Shown here in pieces: positions 7,408 through 14,441 of a stretch of 16,718 bases of DNA; the first letter of the stretch is position 1; every line of letters begins with the position of its first letter. Location of the stretch: NCBI GenBank assembly GCA_002506425.1, contig DAXO01000014.1, forward strand, positions 1 through 16,718, read 5' to 3'. Below the pieces are notes generated by a model. It was not told the origin of the DNA. It saw only the letters and a program-made list of their open reading frames with translations, and did no database searches. The position numbers and the translations under genes are program-made. This DNA is from Methanomassiliicoccaceae archaeon UBA480. GTDB taxonomy: Archaea > Thermoplasmatota > Thermoplasmata > Methanomassiliicoccales > Methanomethylophilaceae.

Positions 7408-8666
7408 CGGAGATCCCGAAGAGGACATTGATTACGATGATGAACGCCCTCTCGTCAGGCGTGGTTCCGAGGCGCGGGCTGGAGTACATAGCCGTCGGAC
7501 GCAGGAAGGAGACGGAGACGTTCGTCGGAGACCTCGAGGATACCGCCGAGGGCGGAGGAGCCTTCAGATTCATCTCCGGACGCTACGGCAACGGCAAGAG
7601 CTTCATGACGCAGATGATACGCAACTATGCGATGGACAAGGGATTCGTCGTGATGGATGCCGACCTGGCGATCAACAGGAGGCTCACAGGCAGCAAGGGC
7701 GAGGGCCTCAACACCTATCGTGAGCTGATCCGCAACGCCGCAGTCAAGGCGCGTCCAGACGGAGGGGCCCTCGAATCCATCCTCCAGGGCTGGCTCTATC
7801 CGATCATCGATTCATGCGGCTCCGATCCCTCCGCAGCGGCGGCCGCGATCAGGAAGTCCACGGCTCCGATGTCCGGGATGACGTCCTATCAGGATTTCGT
7901 ATCCGCTATCATATCCTATGCGGGAGACCTGATGGCCTCGAAGGATTCCAGCCCTGCGCTCAGATGGCTCAGGGGGGAGTACGACAGGAAGTCGGACGCC
8001 CGCGCCGATCTGGGCATCCCCATGGTTATAGGGGACTCCAACTGGTACGATGTGCTGAAGCTGTGGTCCGGCCTCTCGGTCTGCGCCGGATACAAGGGCC
8101 TGGTGGTGTTCCTCGACGAGGCCGTCGTCCTCTATAAGCTCCAGTCCCGCGCATCGAGGAGCAACAACTACGAGCGTCTTCTCACGATGTTCAACGACAT
8201 AATGCAGGGAAGGTCGTCGCATCTCTCGATATACGTCTGCGGGACTCCGGAGTTCATAACCGATCCGGACCGCGGGCTGTACAGCTACGAAGCGCTGAGA
8301 TCGAGGCTCGTCTCCGGGAAGTTCGAGAACGGATACGACAACTATCTCGGACCGGTCATCAATCTGCGCCCGCTCACGATGGAGGAGGTGTTCGTCCTGC
8401 TCAGGACGCTGCGCGGCATGCACGAGCAGCGCTACGGCTATTCGTCGGGGATAACGGACGACATGCTGGAGCGGTATCTCAGGACGGTCACGGCTACCAT
8501 AGGTGGCAAGGACATGGTCACGCCGAGGGAGATCACGAGGGACTTCATCAGCCTCCTCGACACGCTGCATCAGAATCCGCAGGCCGATTTCGATTCCATG
8601 GTCGAGGGGCGCTCCGTGGAGGGCGCGGCGCAGGACGACGACCTCATAGCAGATCTGGAGCTATGA
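7404..8666 (+). CDS. sngB: BrxD-like (DUF2791) P-loop ATPase, Shango defence protein SngB
   Basis: This 420-residue protein belongs to the BREX ATP-binding (BrxC/BrxD, DUF2791) class of P-loop NTPases. The N-terminus (NALSSGVVPRRGLEYIAVGR) is typical of the family. Walker A is GRYGNGKS at 59-66, followed by the usual MDADL strand at the end of the next beta strand. Walker B is LVVFLDE (Asp238, Glu239), followed by YERLLTMFNDIMQG and IYVCGTPEFI, the sensor strand region. The C-terminal third (PLTMEEVFVLLRTL and VTPREITRDFISLLD) is the winged-helix-like tail of these ATPases. In BREX type 2 and Shango such an ATPase is paired with an Lhr-like helicase, as here. It probably couples ATP hydrolysis to DNA sensing or to control of the helicase (inference). 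It starts in an ATGA overlap with sngA and ends in another ATGA with sngC. Confidence 0.85.
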   Translation: MTEIPKRTLITMMNALSSGVVPRRGLEYIAVGRRKETETFVGDLEDTAEGGGAFRFISGRYGNGKSFMTQMIRNYAMDKGFVVMDADLAINRRLTGSKGEGLNTYRELIRNAAVKARPDGGALESILQGWLYPIIDSCGSDPSAAAAAIRKSTAPMSGMTSYQDFVSAIISYAGDLMASKDSSPALRWLRGEYDRKSDARADLGIPMVIGDSNWYDVLKLWSGLSVCAGYKGLVVFLDEAVVLYKLQSRASRSNNYERLLTMFNDIMQGRSSHLSIYVCGTPEFITDPDRGLYSYEALRSRLVSGKFENGYDNYLGPVINLRPLTMEEVFVLLRTLRGMHEQRYGYSSGITDDMLERYLRTVTATIGGKDMVTPREITRDFISLLDTLHQNPQADFDSMVEGRSVEGAAQDDDLIADLEL

Positions 8667-10840
8667 CCGACTACTTCTCCAGGATGCCTCCGTTCCTGCA
8701 GGAGAGGATCCATGCCGAGGGATGGACCTCGTGGAGAGGGGTGCAGGAGGATTCCTTCGCCGTCCTGTTCGACACGGACGACCATCTCCTGATATCCGCC
8801 GGGACATCGTCCGGGAAGACGGAGGCGGCCATGCTGCCGGTGGTCTCCTCGCTCGCTTCCGATCCTCCGAAAGGGGTCGGCGCGTTGTACATCGGTCCGA
8901 CGAAGGCGCTGATAGACGATCAGTTCTCCAGGATGGACAGGCTTCTGAGGGACTCGTCGGTCAGGGTCACGGGATGGCACGGGGACATACCCCAGGCGTC
9001 AAAGGAGGAGATGAGGGAGCATCCCGAGGGGATCCTCCAGATAACGCCGGAGTCGCTGCAGGGAATCGTCTGCGATCCATCCGGGCTGGTCCGGAGGATG
9101 TTCTCCGATCTGAGGTTCGTGGTCATAGACGAGGTGCATTCGTTCATGGCCTCCGACCGCGGGCTCCAGCTGCTCTGCGAGCTGGCTTCCCTGGAGCGGA
9201 TCGCAGGATGCTCGCCGCGCCGCATCGGTCTGTCCGCGACGCTGTCGGACATCGCCGGCGCCAGGGAGTGGCTGGGCGCGGGGACTCCGCGCAGGGTGGC
9301 GGTCGCATCCTCTCCGGATTCCATACCTGCGAGGATCGGAGTCAAGCACTTCCGGATCCCGGCGGAGGACGACCTCCGCGGGAAGGAGACGCTGGCCTAC
9401 TACAGGGAGCTCTTCCGTCTGACCGATCCGTATTCGTGCATAGTGTTCTGCAACAGCAGGGGCTCCGCCGAGCGCACCGCCCGCTCGCTGTCGAGGCTTT
9501 CTGCCGCCGAAGGCTCGCAGAACCCCGTCAGGATTCATCACGGCTCTATCTCAGGGACTCTGAGGAGGGAGGCGGAATCCGATCTCAAGGGAGGGAGGCG
9601 CCCCACGGTGGTGGCGACGTCCACTCTGGAGCTGGGGATGGACGTGGGCGGTTTGGACCGCGTGGTGCAGATCGGCGCGCCGTACTCGTGCTCGTCGATG
9701 CTGCAGAGGATGGGCAGGACGGGGAGGCGCGGCGGCCGGAGGGAGATGATAACGATATGCATCGATGATGCGAAGAAGTGGTCTCCGTCGCCCCCGGGGG
9801 TTTCACTGGAGCTGGTCAGGGCGATAGCCGTGGCCGATCTGGCGGTCGGACGCGGATGGACCGAGGCGATCCGTCCCGATCCTCTTCCGTTCGGGCTTCT
9901 GGCGCATCAGATGCTCGCCTATCTGAAGGGGGCCGACCACGATGTCAGCTGGAACGAGCTCTCCGATGCGATGCTGGCGATGTGGCCGTTCCGGAACGTC
10001 TCGTACGACGAGATCCTCGAGCTCGCGAGGCATATGCTGTCGCGGAGGATCCTGCAGAGGACCGAGGACGGGACGCTGCTGATAGGATTGGATGCGGAGC
10101 CGATGGTCAATTCGAAGGGCTTCGCATCCGTGTTCGAATCCTCGACCGAGACCGAGATCCGCTCCGGGGGCGCCTCGATCGGAACAGTGCAGAAGAGGCC
10201 CAAGGAGGGCGCGCTGGTTTCCCTGGCGGGGAAGGTGTGGAAGGTCGTGCGCGTAGGAGACGGCTGGGCGGATGCGAAGGAGGTGGAGGACGGTGCGGCG
10301 GATGCCAAATGGGAGTCGTCGCCTCCGGAGGTGGACGGTGCGGTCGCCAAGCGCATGAGGGAGATCCTCTCATCGGACGAGTCCTTCCCGTGGCTGGATT
10401 CGGCGGCGAGAGCCGAGTTGGAGGCGTCCAGAGCCGCGTTCAGATCGGAGGGGTTCGACGGTGCCGTCGATGTTCCGGGAGGATTCGTGCTGTTCCCGTG
10501 GCTCGGGACCAGATCGTTCGAGGGATTGCGCAGGGCACTGCAGGAGATGGACGGAGTCGAGGTGATCGCATCGGCTTCGCCGGTTTGGATCCGCATATCC
10601 ACCGACAGGACCTGGGGGATGGTCGAGCAGGGTCTGAAGAATGTCGTTGCATCCAGGGATCCGGAGGACTTCGTTCTCATGGAGGATGTGGAGGACATGG
10701 GAAAGTACGAGGCGCTGGTTCCCGAAGGTCTGAGGGCCAGGGAGTTCGCTGCCCGCAGGCTGGACTTCGATTTCGTGCGATGGAAGAATTTATGCCTGTT
10801 AATTATTGTAATTAACAGATATAAATTGAGTTATTTTTAA
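8663..10840 (+). CDS. sngC: Lhr-like DEVH-box superfamily 2 helicase, Shango defence protein SngC
   Basis: A 725-residue SF2 helicase. Motif I is AGTSSGKTE (46-54), motif II DEVH (156-159) and motif III SAT (191-193). The second RecA domain has IVFCNSRGSAERTA, HHGSISGTLRREAE, ATSTLELGMDVGGLDRVVQIG, and motif VI QRMGRTGRRGG (from 348). This is the Lhr/BrxHI style, with ATP-driven translocation and unwinding of DNA or DNA-RNA duplexes expected. The remaining half is an Lhr-type C-terminal region without a recognisable nuclease site. It overlaps sngB by ATGA. The end is odd: after FVRWKN at about 10788 the DNA turns AT-rich and the last 16 residues (LCLLIIVINRYKLSYF) are read through a palindrome and promoter belonging to the next gene. 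The native 3' end may therefore have been replaced. Both RecA domains are intact. Confidence 0.88.
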   Translation: MTDYFSRMPPFLQERIHAEGWTSWRGVQEDSFAVLFDTDDHLLISAGTSSGKTEAAMLPVVSSLASDPPKGVGALYIGPTKALIDDQFSRMDRLLRDSSVRVTGWHGDIPQASKEEMREHPEGILQITPESLQGIVCDPSGLVRRMFSDLRFVVIDEVHSFMASDRGLQLLCELASLERIAGCSPRRIGLSATLSDIAGAREWLGAGTPRRVAVASSPDSIPARIGVKHFRIPAEDDLRGKETLAYYRELFRLTDPYSCIVFCNSRGSAERTARSLSRLSAAEGSQNPVRIHHGSISGTLRREAESDLKGGRRPTVVATSTLELGMDVGGLDRVVQIGAPYSCSSMLQRMGRTGRRGGRREMITICIDDAKKWSPSPPGVSLELVRAIAVADLAVGRGWTEAIRPDPLPFGLLAHQMLAYLKGADHDVSWNELSDAMLAMWPFRNVSYDEILELARHMLSRRILQRTEDGTLLIGLDAEPMVNSKGFASVFESSTETEIRSGGASIGTVQKRPKEGALVSLAGKVWKVVRVGDGWADAKEVEDGAADAKWESSPPEVDGAVAKRMREILSSDESFPWLDSAARAELEASRAAFRSEGFDGAVDVPGGFVLFPWLGTRSFEGLRRALQEMDGVEVIASASPVWIRISTDRTWGMVEQGLKNVVASRDPEDFVLMEDVEDMGKYEALVPEGLRAREFAARRLDFDFVRWKNLCLLIIVINRYKLSYF
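10796..10818. promoter_or_regulatory. Perfect 10-bp-arm palindrome, probable operator of the fic gene
   Basis: CTGTTAATTA (10796-10805) and TAATTAACAG (10809-10818) are perfect inverted arms around TTG. The site ends 1 nt before the TATA element of fic, where the BRE and transcription factor B would bind, and lies inside the last codons of sngC. It contains ATTGTAATT, a core repeated upstream of the ATPase gene at 12080. Confidence 0.6.
10820..10827 (+). promoter_or_regulatory. TATA element of the fic gene
   Basis: TATAAATT is centred about 23 nt before the ATG at 10846, again predicting a leaderless or almost leaderless mRNA. The gene therefore appears to have its own promoter despite starting 6 nt after the sngC stop. 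Confidence 0.5.
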
Positions 10841-10845
10841 ATAAT

Positions 10846-11982
10846 ATGGCCGAGAACATCAGCTTCATGCCCGGCGATTACGTCGAAAAAAGCGATTATT
10901 CTCAATATCGGCCCCGCGGTTATCCGGTCAGGCACGGGAAGAAGGATCCGTTCTATCCGATGCTGTCGCTGGATGTGGGCATCAGGAGCATGATGTCGGA
11001 GATACGCGATCTCGATGACGCGCTGGGGAGGTACATGCTCTCTGAAAGGGACTATTACGACCTCGTCCTGGACGCTTATTCGTCGAACATCCATTGGTCG
11101 ACGAAGATCGAGGGCAATCGCATGACTTTCGAAGAGGTCAGGTCGCTCGCAACGGAATTCACTGCAGGGAAGACTGTAGAAAGCCCGAACGGTCCGACAC
11201 AGGAGATCCTCAATCATCTGGGTTTCCTCTTCCAGGATAATCTCGCCATGCCGTGGACAGTCGATACCGTTCTGGGAGTCCATCGCATTCTCATGAAGGG
11301 TGTCGGCCAAGCGGAGCCGGGAGCGATTCGTTCCACCGATGTATCCGCGGTCGGTTCCGATGGCACGGAGTTCTTCATAGCATGTCCGAAGGGCTCGGTG
11401 AGGGAGGAGCTGGAGTCTCTGATCGATTGGGTGAACACATCTCCGTTCGGTGATATCGTCACGGCCGTCCTGTTCTTCCATGAGTTCGAGAGCATACATC
11501 CTTTCGAGGATGGAAACGGACGCACGGGCCGTGTCCTTTTCCAGGTTCTGCTCGAGCAGCTCGGTCTGGAGAATAGCGGCCTCTGCAGGATCGAGGAGAG
11601 GATGCTCGGGGATCCCGGCACGTACTACGATCTGATGGCTTATACAGATCAGACAGGGAACTATACGCCGTTGGTGAGGTATGCCACGGAGGCGATCCTG
11701 TCCGCCTATCGCGAAGCAGTGGAGAAATTCTCCGAGAAGGATCGGCTCAGAGATATGGACGAGAACACGCGTCTGACAGCCATCAGGGCGAGGAAGGTTG
11801 GAACGTTCACATTGCAGGATGCGATGGGATGGATGCCATCTAGCGAATCGTCGGTACGCAAGAGGCTCGATACCCTGGTGGATGCGGGTCTTCTGGAGAA
11901 GACGGGGAGGACGCGTTCGATGCGCTACGTGTTCCTGGATACGTTCAGGACGGTCAGGCAGGGAATGGAAAGAAGGGTTTGA
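10846..11982 (+). CDS. Fic domain AMP-transferase, class II, with C-terminal winged helix
   Basis: A 378-residue Fic protein. The catalytic loop HPFEDGNGRTGR (His218 to Arg229) matches the HxFx(D/E)GNGRxxR consensus exactly, so transfer of AMP, or another nucleotide moiety, to a protein side chain is expected. An N-terminal inhibitory helix motif STKIEGN (Ser85 to Asn91) matches (S/T)xxxE(G/N); placed ahead of the Fic core this makes it class II, with Glu89 predicted to hold the enzyme inactive. Residues about 305-375 (FTLQDAMGWMPSSESSVRKRLDTLVDAGLLEKTG) form a winged helix-turn-helix, a DNA-binding tail common in Fic/DUF4172-type proteins. Such a protein could bind its own operator, and a perfect palindrome stands at its promoter. 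The target protein is unknown. It lies next to the defence operon but seems independently transcribed. Confidence 0.9.
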   Translation: MAENISFMPGDYVEKSDYSQYRPRGYPVRHGKKDPFYPMLSLDVGIRSMMSEIRDLDDALGRYMLSERDYYDLVLDAYSSNIHWSTKIEGNRMTFEEVRSLATEFTAGKTVESPNGPTQEILNHLGFLFQDNLAMPWTVDTVLGVHRILMKGVGQAEPGAIRSTDVSAVGSDGTEFFIACPKGSVREELESLIDWVNTSPFGDIVTAVLFFHEFESIHPFEDGNGRTGRVLFQVLLEQLGLENSGLCRIEERMLGDPGTYYDLMAYTDQTGNYTPLVRYATEAILSAYREAVEKFSEKDRLRDMDENTRLTAIRARKVGTFTLQDAMGWMPSSESSVRKRLDTLVDAGLLEKTGRTRSMRYVFLDTFRTVRQGMERRV

Positions 11983-11998
11983 ACCAGTTATGTCAATC

Positions 11999-12063
11999 GG
12001 GACAAATTGTAATTATCTGCATTTTTTCTTTGGGACTTTTTGTAATAAATTACAAATAGTCCC
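11999..12063. promoter_or_regulatory. 32-bp near-perfect palindrome plus upstream half-site, operator over the ATPase promoter
   Basis: The arms GGGACTTTTTGTAAT (12032-12046) and ATTACAAATAGTCCC (12049-12063) match at 14 of 15 positions around AA. A lone half-site GGGACAAATTGTAATT begins at 11999, 33 bp upstream, about three helical turns. The palindrome covers the likely TATA element TTACAAATA (about 12050-12058), which is about 25 nt before the ATG at 12080. A protein bound here should block transcription factor access. No other gene-like feature is seen in this 97-bp gap. Confidence 0.6.
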
Positions 12064-12079
12064 GATATCATGAATCATC

Positions 12080-13444
12080 ATGCTCGAGCGGAAGATATAC
12101 GCTAAACTGCTGGAATGGAAATCGCGCGAGCACAAGTGTCTCGTTATAAGAGGGCAGAGGCAGGTCGGGAAGACGTACATAGTGGATGCTTTCGGCAAGG
12201 CGGAGTACGAACACTACATCCACATCAACTTCAGCGATTCGCCCGAGTTACGAAGAATCTTCGAGGGGGATATATCGGCTCCTGAGATTATCAGAAAGCT
12301 CACCCTGTACTTCGGCGCGGACAGTATCGTGGACGGATCCACGCTGATCTTCCTTGACGAGATACAGGAGTGCGAAGCCGCCTACAGCGCGTTGAAGCCG
12401 CTGACGATCTACGGGAAGATCGACGTCATCGCGTCGGGCTCCCTTCTGGGAGTCATGTTCCTCGATGACAAAGAGGCCGGCAGGCTCGTTCCGATGGGTT
12501 ACGAGGAGACCCTCGTCATGCATGCGCTGGATTTCGAGGAGTTCCTCTGGGCCAGAGGCATATCCAAGGATATCGTCGCCGAGCTGCGGAGCAGCATACG
12601 CGAACGCAGACCGATCGAGCAGGTTCTGTTCGAAAGGACCACGCAGCTGTTCAGGGAGTTCATGATCGTCGGAGGGATGCCCGAGGCCGTCGACGCATAT
12701 GCGAGGAGCGGCGACTTCCGTCCTGCTGACGCAATCGTCGGAGACATCCTGTCCGTATGCATCCGCGACATCAACCGCTACAACAGAGGCACCGACCGCA
12801 TCAAGACGCTGGACTGCTTCGAGAGCATCCCGCATCAGCTGTCCGAGTCCAACAAGAAGTACATGTACTCCAGGATCTCCGGGGAGGGGTCCAGGGCGGC
12901 TTCCGACAGATACAGGGAGAATCTTCTCTGGATACGCGGAGCCGGGTACGGCAATTTCTGCTATTCCGTCACACAACCGGTATCGCCGCTCGCCGGACAG
13001 GTCAACAGAGATTCGTTCAAGGTGTATCTCTCGGATACGGGTATGCTGCTGCACATGTACGGGGACAAGGCCAAGATGGCGGTGTATCAAGGGGACATGT
13101 CCTACAACCTCGGGGCTGTGGCGGAGAACGCTGTCGCTGAGGGACTGATGAAGTGCGGATACGATCCCATGTACTTCCGCAGGGACAAGGGGGCGGGGCG
13201 CATGGAGCTCGACTTCGTCGAGGAGTTCTGGGACGGGATCGCCGCCATAGAGGTGAAATCCGGCAGAGACAGGGTCGCTCCTTCGTTGAGGAAGGCGTCG
13301 GAGCTTTACGATGTGGCGAGGAGGATCATGCTGGAGTCGGATAACATCCATGTCGACGGCGACGGGGTGGAGCACTATCCTCTGTTCGCATCGGCTTTCG
13401 TCGACGAGATGGATCGGAGGCCAGACGGGCCGATGTTCAGCTGA
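12080..13444 (+). CDS. AAA-family ATPase with DUF4143-type C-terminal domain
   Basis: A 454-residue member of the prokaryotic AAA_14/DUF4143 ATPases, abundant mobile genes in archaea and gut bacteria whose role is unsettled. The N-terminal ATPase domain has Walker A GQRQVGKT (25-32) and Walker B LIFLDEIQ (Asp93, Glu94), followed by VIASGSLLGV, the sensor segment. The family phrases LDFEEFLWARG and FREFMIVGGMPEAV follow. The C-terminal part has the DUF4143 pattern FKVYLSDTGML, GAVAENAVAEGL and YFRRDKGAGRMELDFV, then IEVKSG; Asp378, Glu391 and Lys393 resemble a PD-(D/E)xK nuclease core. Nuclease activity is inferred and unproven for the family. The start at 12080 is set by the promoter; an ATG at 12070 is stopped at once. 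The leaderless promoter is overlain by a palindrome sharing a core with the fic operator. Confidence 0.88.
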   Translation: MLERKIYAKLLEWKSREHKCLVIRGQRQVGKTYIVDAFGKAEYEHYIHINFSDSPELRRIFEGDISAPEIIRKLTLYFGADSIVDGSTLIFLDEIQECEAAYSALKPLTIYGKIDVIASGSLLGVMFLDDKEAGRLVPMGYEETLVMHALDFEEFLWARGISKDIVAELRSSIRERRPIEQVLFERTTQLFREFMIVGGMPEAVDAYARSGDFRPADAIVGDILSVCIRDINRYNRGTDRIKTLDCFESIPHQLSESNKKYMYSRISGEGSRAASDRYRENLLWIRGAGYGNFCYSVTQPVSPLAGQVNRDSFKVYLSDTGMLLHMYGDKAKMAVYQGDMSYNLGAVAENAVAEGLMKCGYDPMYFRRDKGAGRMELDFVEEFWDGIAAIEVKSGRDRVAPSLRKASELYDVARRIMLESDNIHVDGDGVEHYPLFASAFVDEMDRRPDGPMFS

Positions 13445-13574
13445 GATCGCATCGCCATTAGGTCTTTCAGCTCCACGAGCGCAATGACCTCGTCTACGGC
13501 TGCATCCTTCAGCCTTTCGTGAATCCGTTGGTCGAGAACAGCACATACCGTTTCTTTATGACGTGAAGACGCAT
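13445..13574 (-). pseudogene. Remnant of an ATPase C-terminus (PF01637/DUF234-like), frameshifted
   Basis: Read on the minus strand, 13574 down to about 13511 gives MRLHVIKKRYVLFSTNGFTKG and then a stop. Adding one base at that point restores the frame to LKDAAVDEVIALVELKDLMA, running to about 13450. The combination YVLFSTNGFT then a helix then VELKDL resembles the end of archaeal-ATPase/DUF234 proteins. Everything N-terminal of this is missing: upstream lie stop codons, then the GCGGATA palindromes. It is therefore a deleted and frameshifted remnant, tail to tail with the intact DUF4143 ATPase. The family call is from memory of the C-terminal pattern and is tentative. Confidence 0.45.
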
Positions 13575-13619
13575 TGATGTGGGTGGTTCTTCAGGACCTT
13601 ATAATCTGCTCGATGGAAT

Positions 13620-13682
13620 GCGATTTTGCGGATAATATCCGTAAAAAAGCTGCAATATTGCGGATAGTATCCGCAAAATCGC
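13620..13682. repeat. Twin GCGGATA palindromes inside a 15-bp inverted repeat, probable operators
   Basis: TTGCGGATA-G-TATCCGCAA at 13658-13676 is a perfect palindrome. TTGCGGATA-A-TATCCGTAA at 13626-13644 is the same with one mismatch. Their centres (13635 and 13667) are 32 bp apart, about three helical turns. The outer parts GCGATTTTGCGGATA (13620-13634) and TATCCGCAAAATCGC (13668-13682) form a perfect 15-bp inverted repeat. They sit just upstream, on the minus strand, of the ATPase remnant and are probably its orphan regulatory sites. Confidence 0.6.
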
Positions 13683-13753
13683 AAATACATAGTTTCTTGG
13701 TAACTATTCAGAACCACTTGTAACATAGGTTTCCTGTTCTCGGTACAATGCAC

Positions 13754-14211
13754 TCATTGAACCATGCCTAAGGAATTATCCTTCGACGGCCCATTCTCGG
13801 ACTTCTTCTTGCGAGGCTTCGAATCCTTGCTGCCTTTGGGCCTCCCCTCTTCTTGACCTCTTTCGGGACAATTGGGCGGCATAGCAACCCGATTCTTTCC
13901 AGGAGTTCCGCATCAGTCTCCGCTATCCTGCGGACCTTCCATTCTCCGTTGCCGGAGGTCCTGGTCATCTTGATCCTAAGCAGGAGTCCGAGGATCTCGT
14001 CGTACGTGCGATCATCCAGCAGCTTCCTTTCATCCAGGAACCGGAACATATTCGAGAGCATGATCGAAGCCAGATGGTTAACGAAATTGCTGGCGATGAC
14101 GGAGTAATCCGAGTGATGAATGGCGTTAGAAATGCCTGGATTCGAGCTAAGAAATGGTCTCTTCAGCAGTTCATGGACTTCAGAAGAGCGATCAATCCGC
14201 TCTTTGGACAC
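13754..14211 (-). pseudogene. Degraded transposase C-terminus (IS4/IS1634-like)
   Basis: The minus-strand frame from about 14211 reads HHSDYSVIASNFVNHLASIM, then FRFLDERKLLDDRTYDEILG, LLLRIKMTRT, WKVRRIAETDAELLERIGLL and PIVPKEVKKRG. This is the C-terminal part of IS1634-type DDE transposases, including the stretch after the last catalytic residue. After KKRG the open frame drifts (GPKAARIRSLARR), but a one-base shift at about 13841-13848 gives RPKGSKDSKPRKKKSENG, the usual basic tail, ending at a stop at 13754-13756. So one base has been lost in a G-rich run. The catalytic N-terminal two thirds are absent; before the HHSDYS segment (KERIDRSSEVHELL) the match is weak and stops appear upstream. 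No terminal inverted repeats were identified. It cannot encode an active transposase. Confidence 0.7.
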
Positions 14212-14415
14212 GAAACAGTGCCTGAATCTTATGAATCATATGGAAAGGGAAGTCTTTTGTATGGTACATTTGGCTGGAAACTTATGTAGAATGCTTCGAA
14301 GATGATCTCCATAAGTCGATTCTGTAAATCACTAATCCTTCTTCGACTCAGTCTTTATCACTTTCACTCTGGTTGAATCGATATGTACGTTCCTTAAAAT
14401 GTTGACCGAGTGTTA
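14212..14415. other. Non-coding, AT-rich stretch with no recognised gene
   Basis: All frames carry stops. A 24-codon minus-strand stretch (about 14402 down to 14336, containing RNVHIDSTRVKVIKTESKKD) is open between two stops but matches nothing I know. It is probably decayed mobile-element or gene debris between the transposase remnant and the next promoter. Confidence 0.5.
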
Positions 14416-14423
14416 AGTATATG
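14416..14423 (+). promoter_or_regulatory. TATA element of the GHKL-metallopeptidase gene
   Basis: AAGTATATGG is centred about 24 nt before the ATG at 14442, predicting a leaderless mRNA. The in-frame ATG at 14421 lies inside this element and cannot be the start if the promoter is correct. Confidence 0.5.
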
Positions 14424-14441
14424 GTTTTATATGCTAAGTTT

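Noticed and set aside
7404..10840. BREX type 2 locus, suggested by the BrxD-BrxHI-like pair
   Set aside because: No methyltransferase (PglX), alkaline-phosphatase-like protein (PglZ) or large BrxC/PglY ATPase is present, and the TerB_N partner points to Shango instead. The window cannot exclude BREX genes further upstream, but mgtA and housekeeping-like genes flank that side.
13620..13682. Possible start of a CRISPR array, because similar units repeat at 32 bp
   Set aside because: Only two units exist, each is itself palindromic, and they are inverted-symmetric with no spacer-repeat alternation. Operators fit better.
13556..13753. A 65-codon minus-strand frame through the GCGGATA palindromes
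   Set aside because: It reads through operator-like palindromes with no family match. Its end (HRADYKVLKNH) vaguely recalls the N-terminus of AAA ATPases, but this is too weak to annotate.
14074..14289. A 71-codon plus-strand frame opposite the transposase remnant
   Set aside because: It shows no promoter, ribosome binding site or family signature and overlaps the supported minus-strand remnant. The phrase GKGSLLYGTFGWKLM caught the eye, but I cannot tie it to a family.
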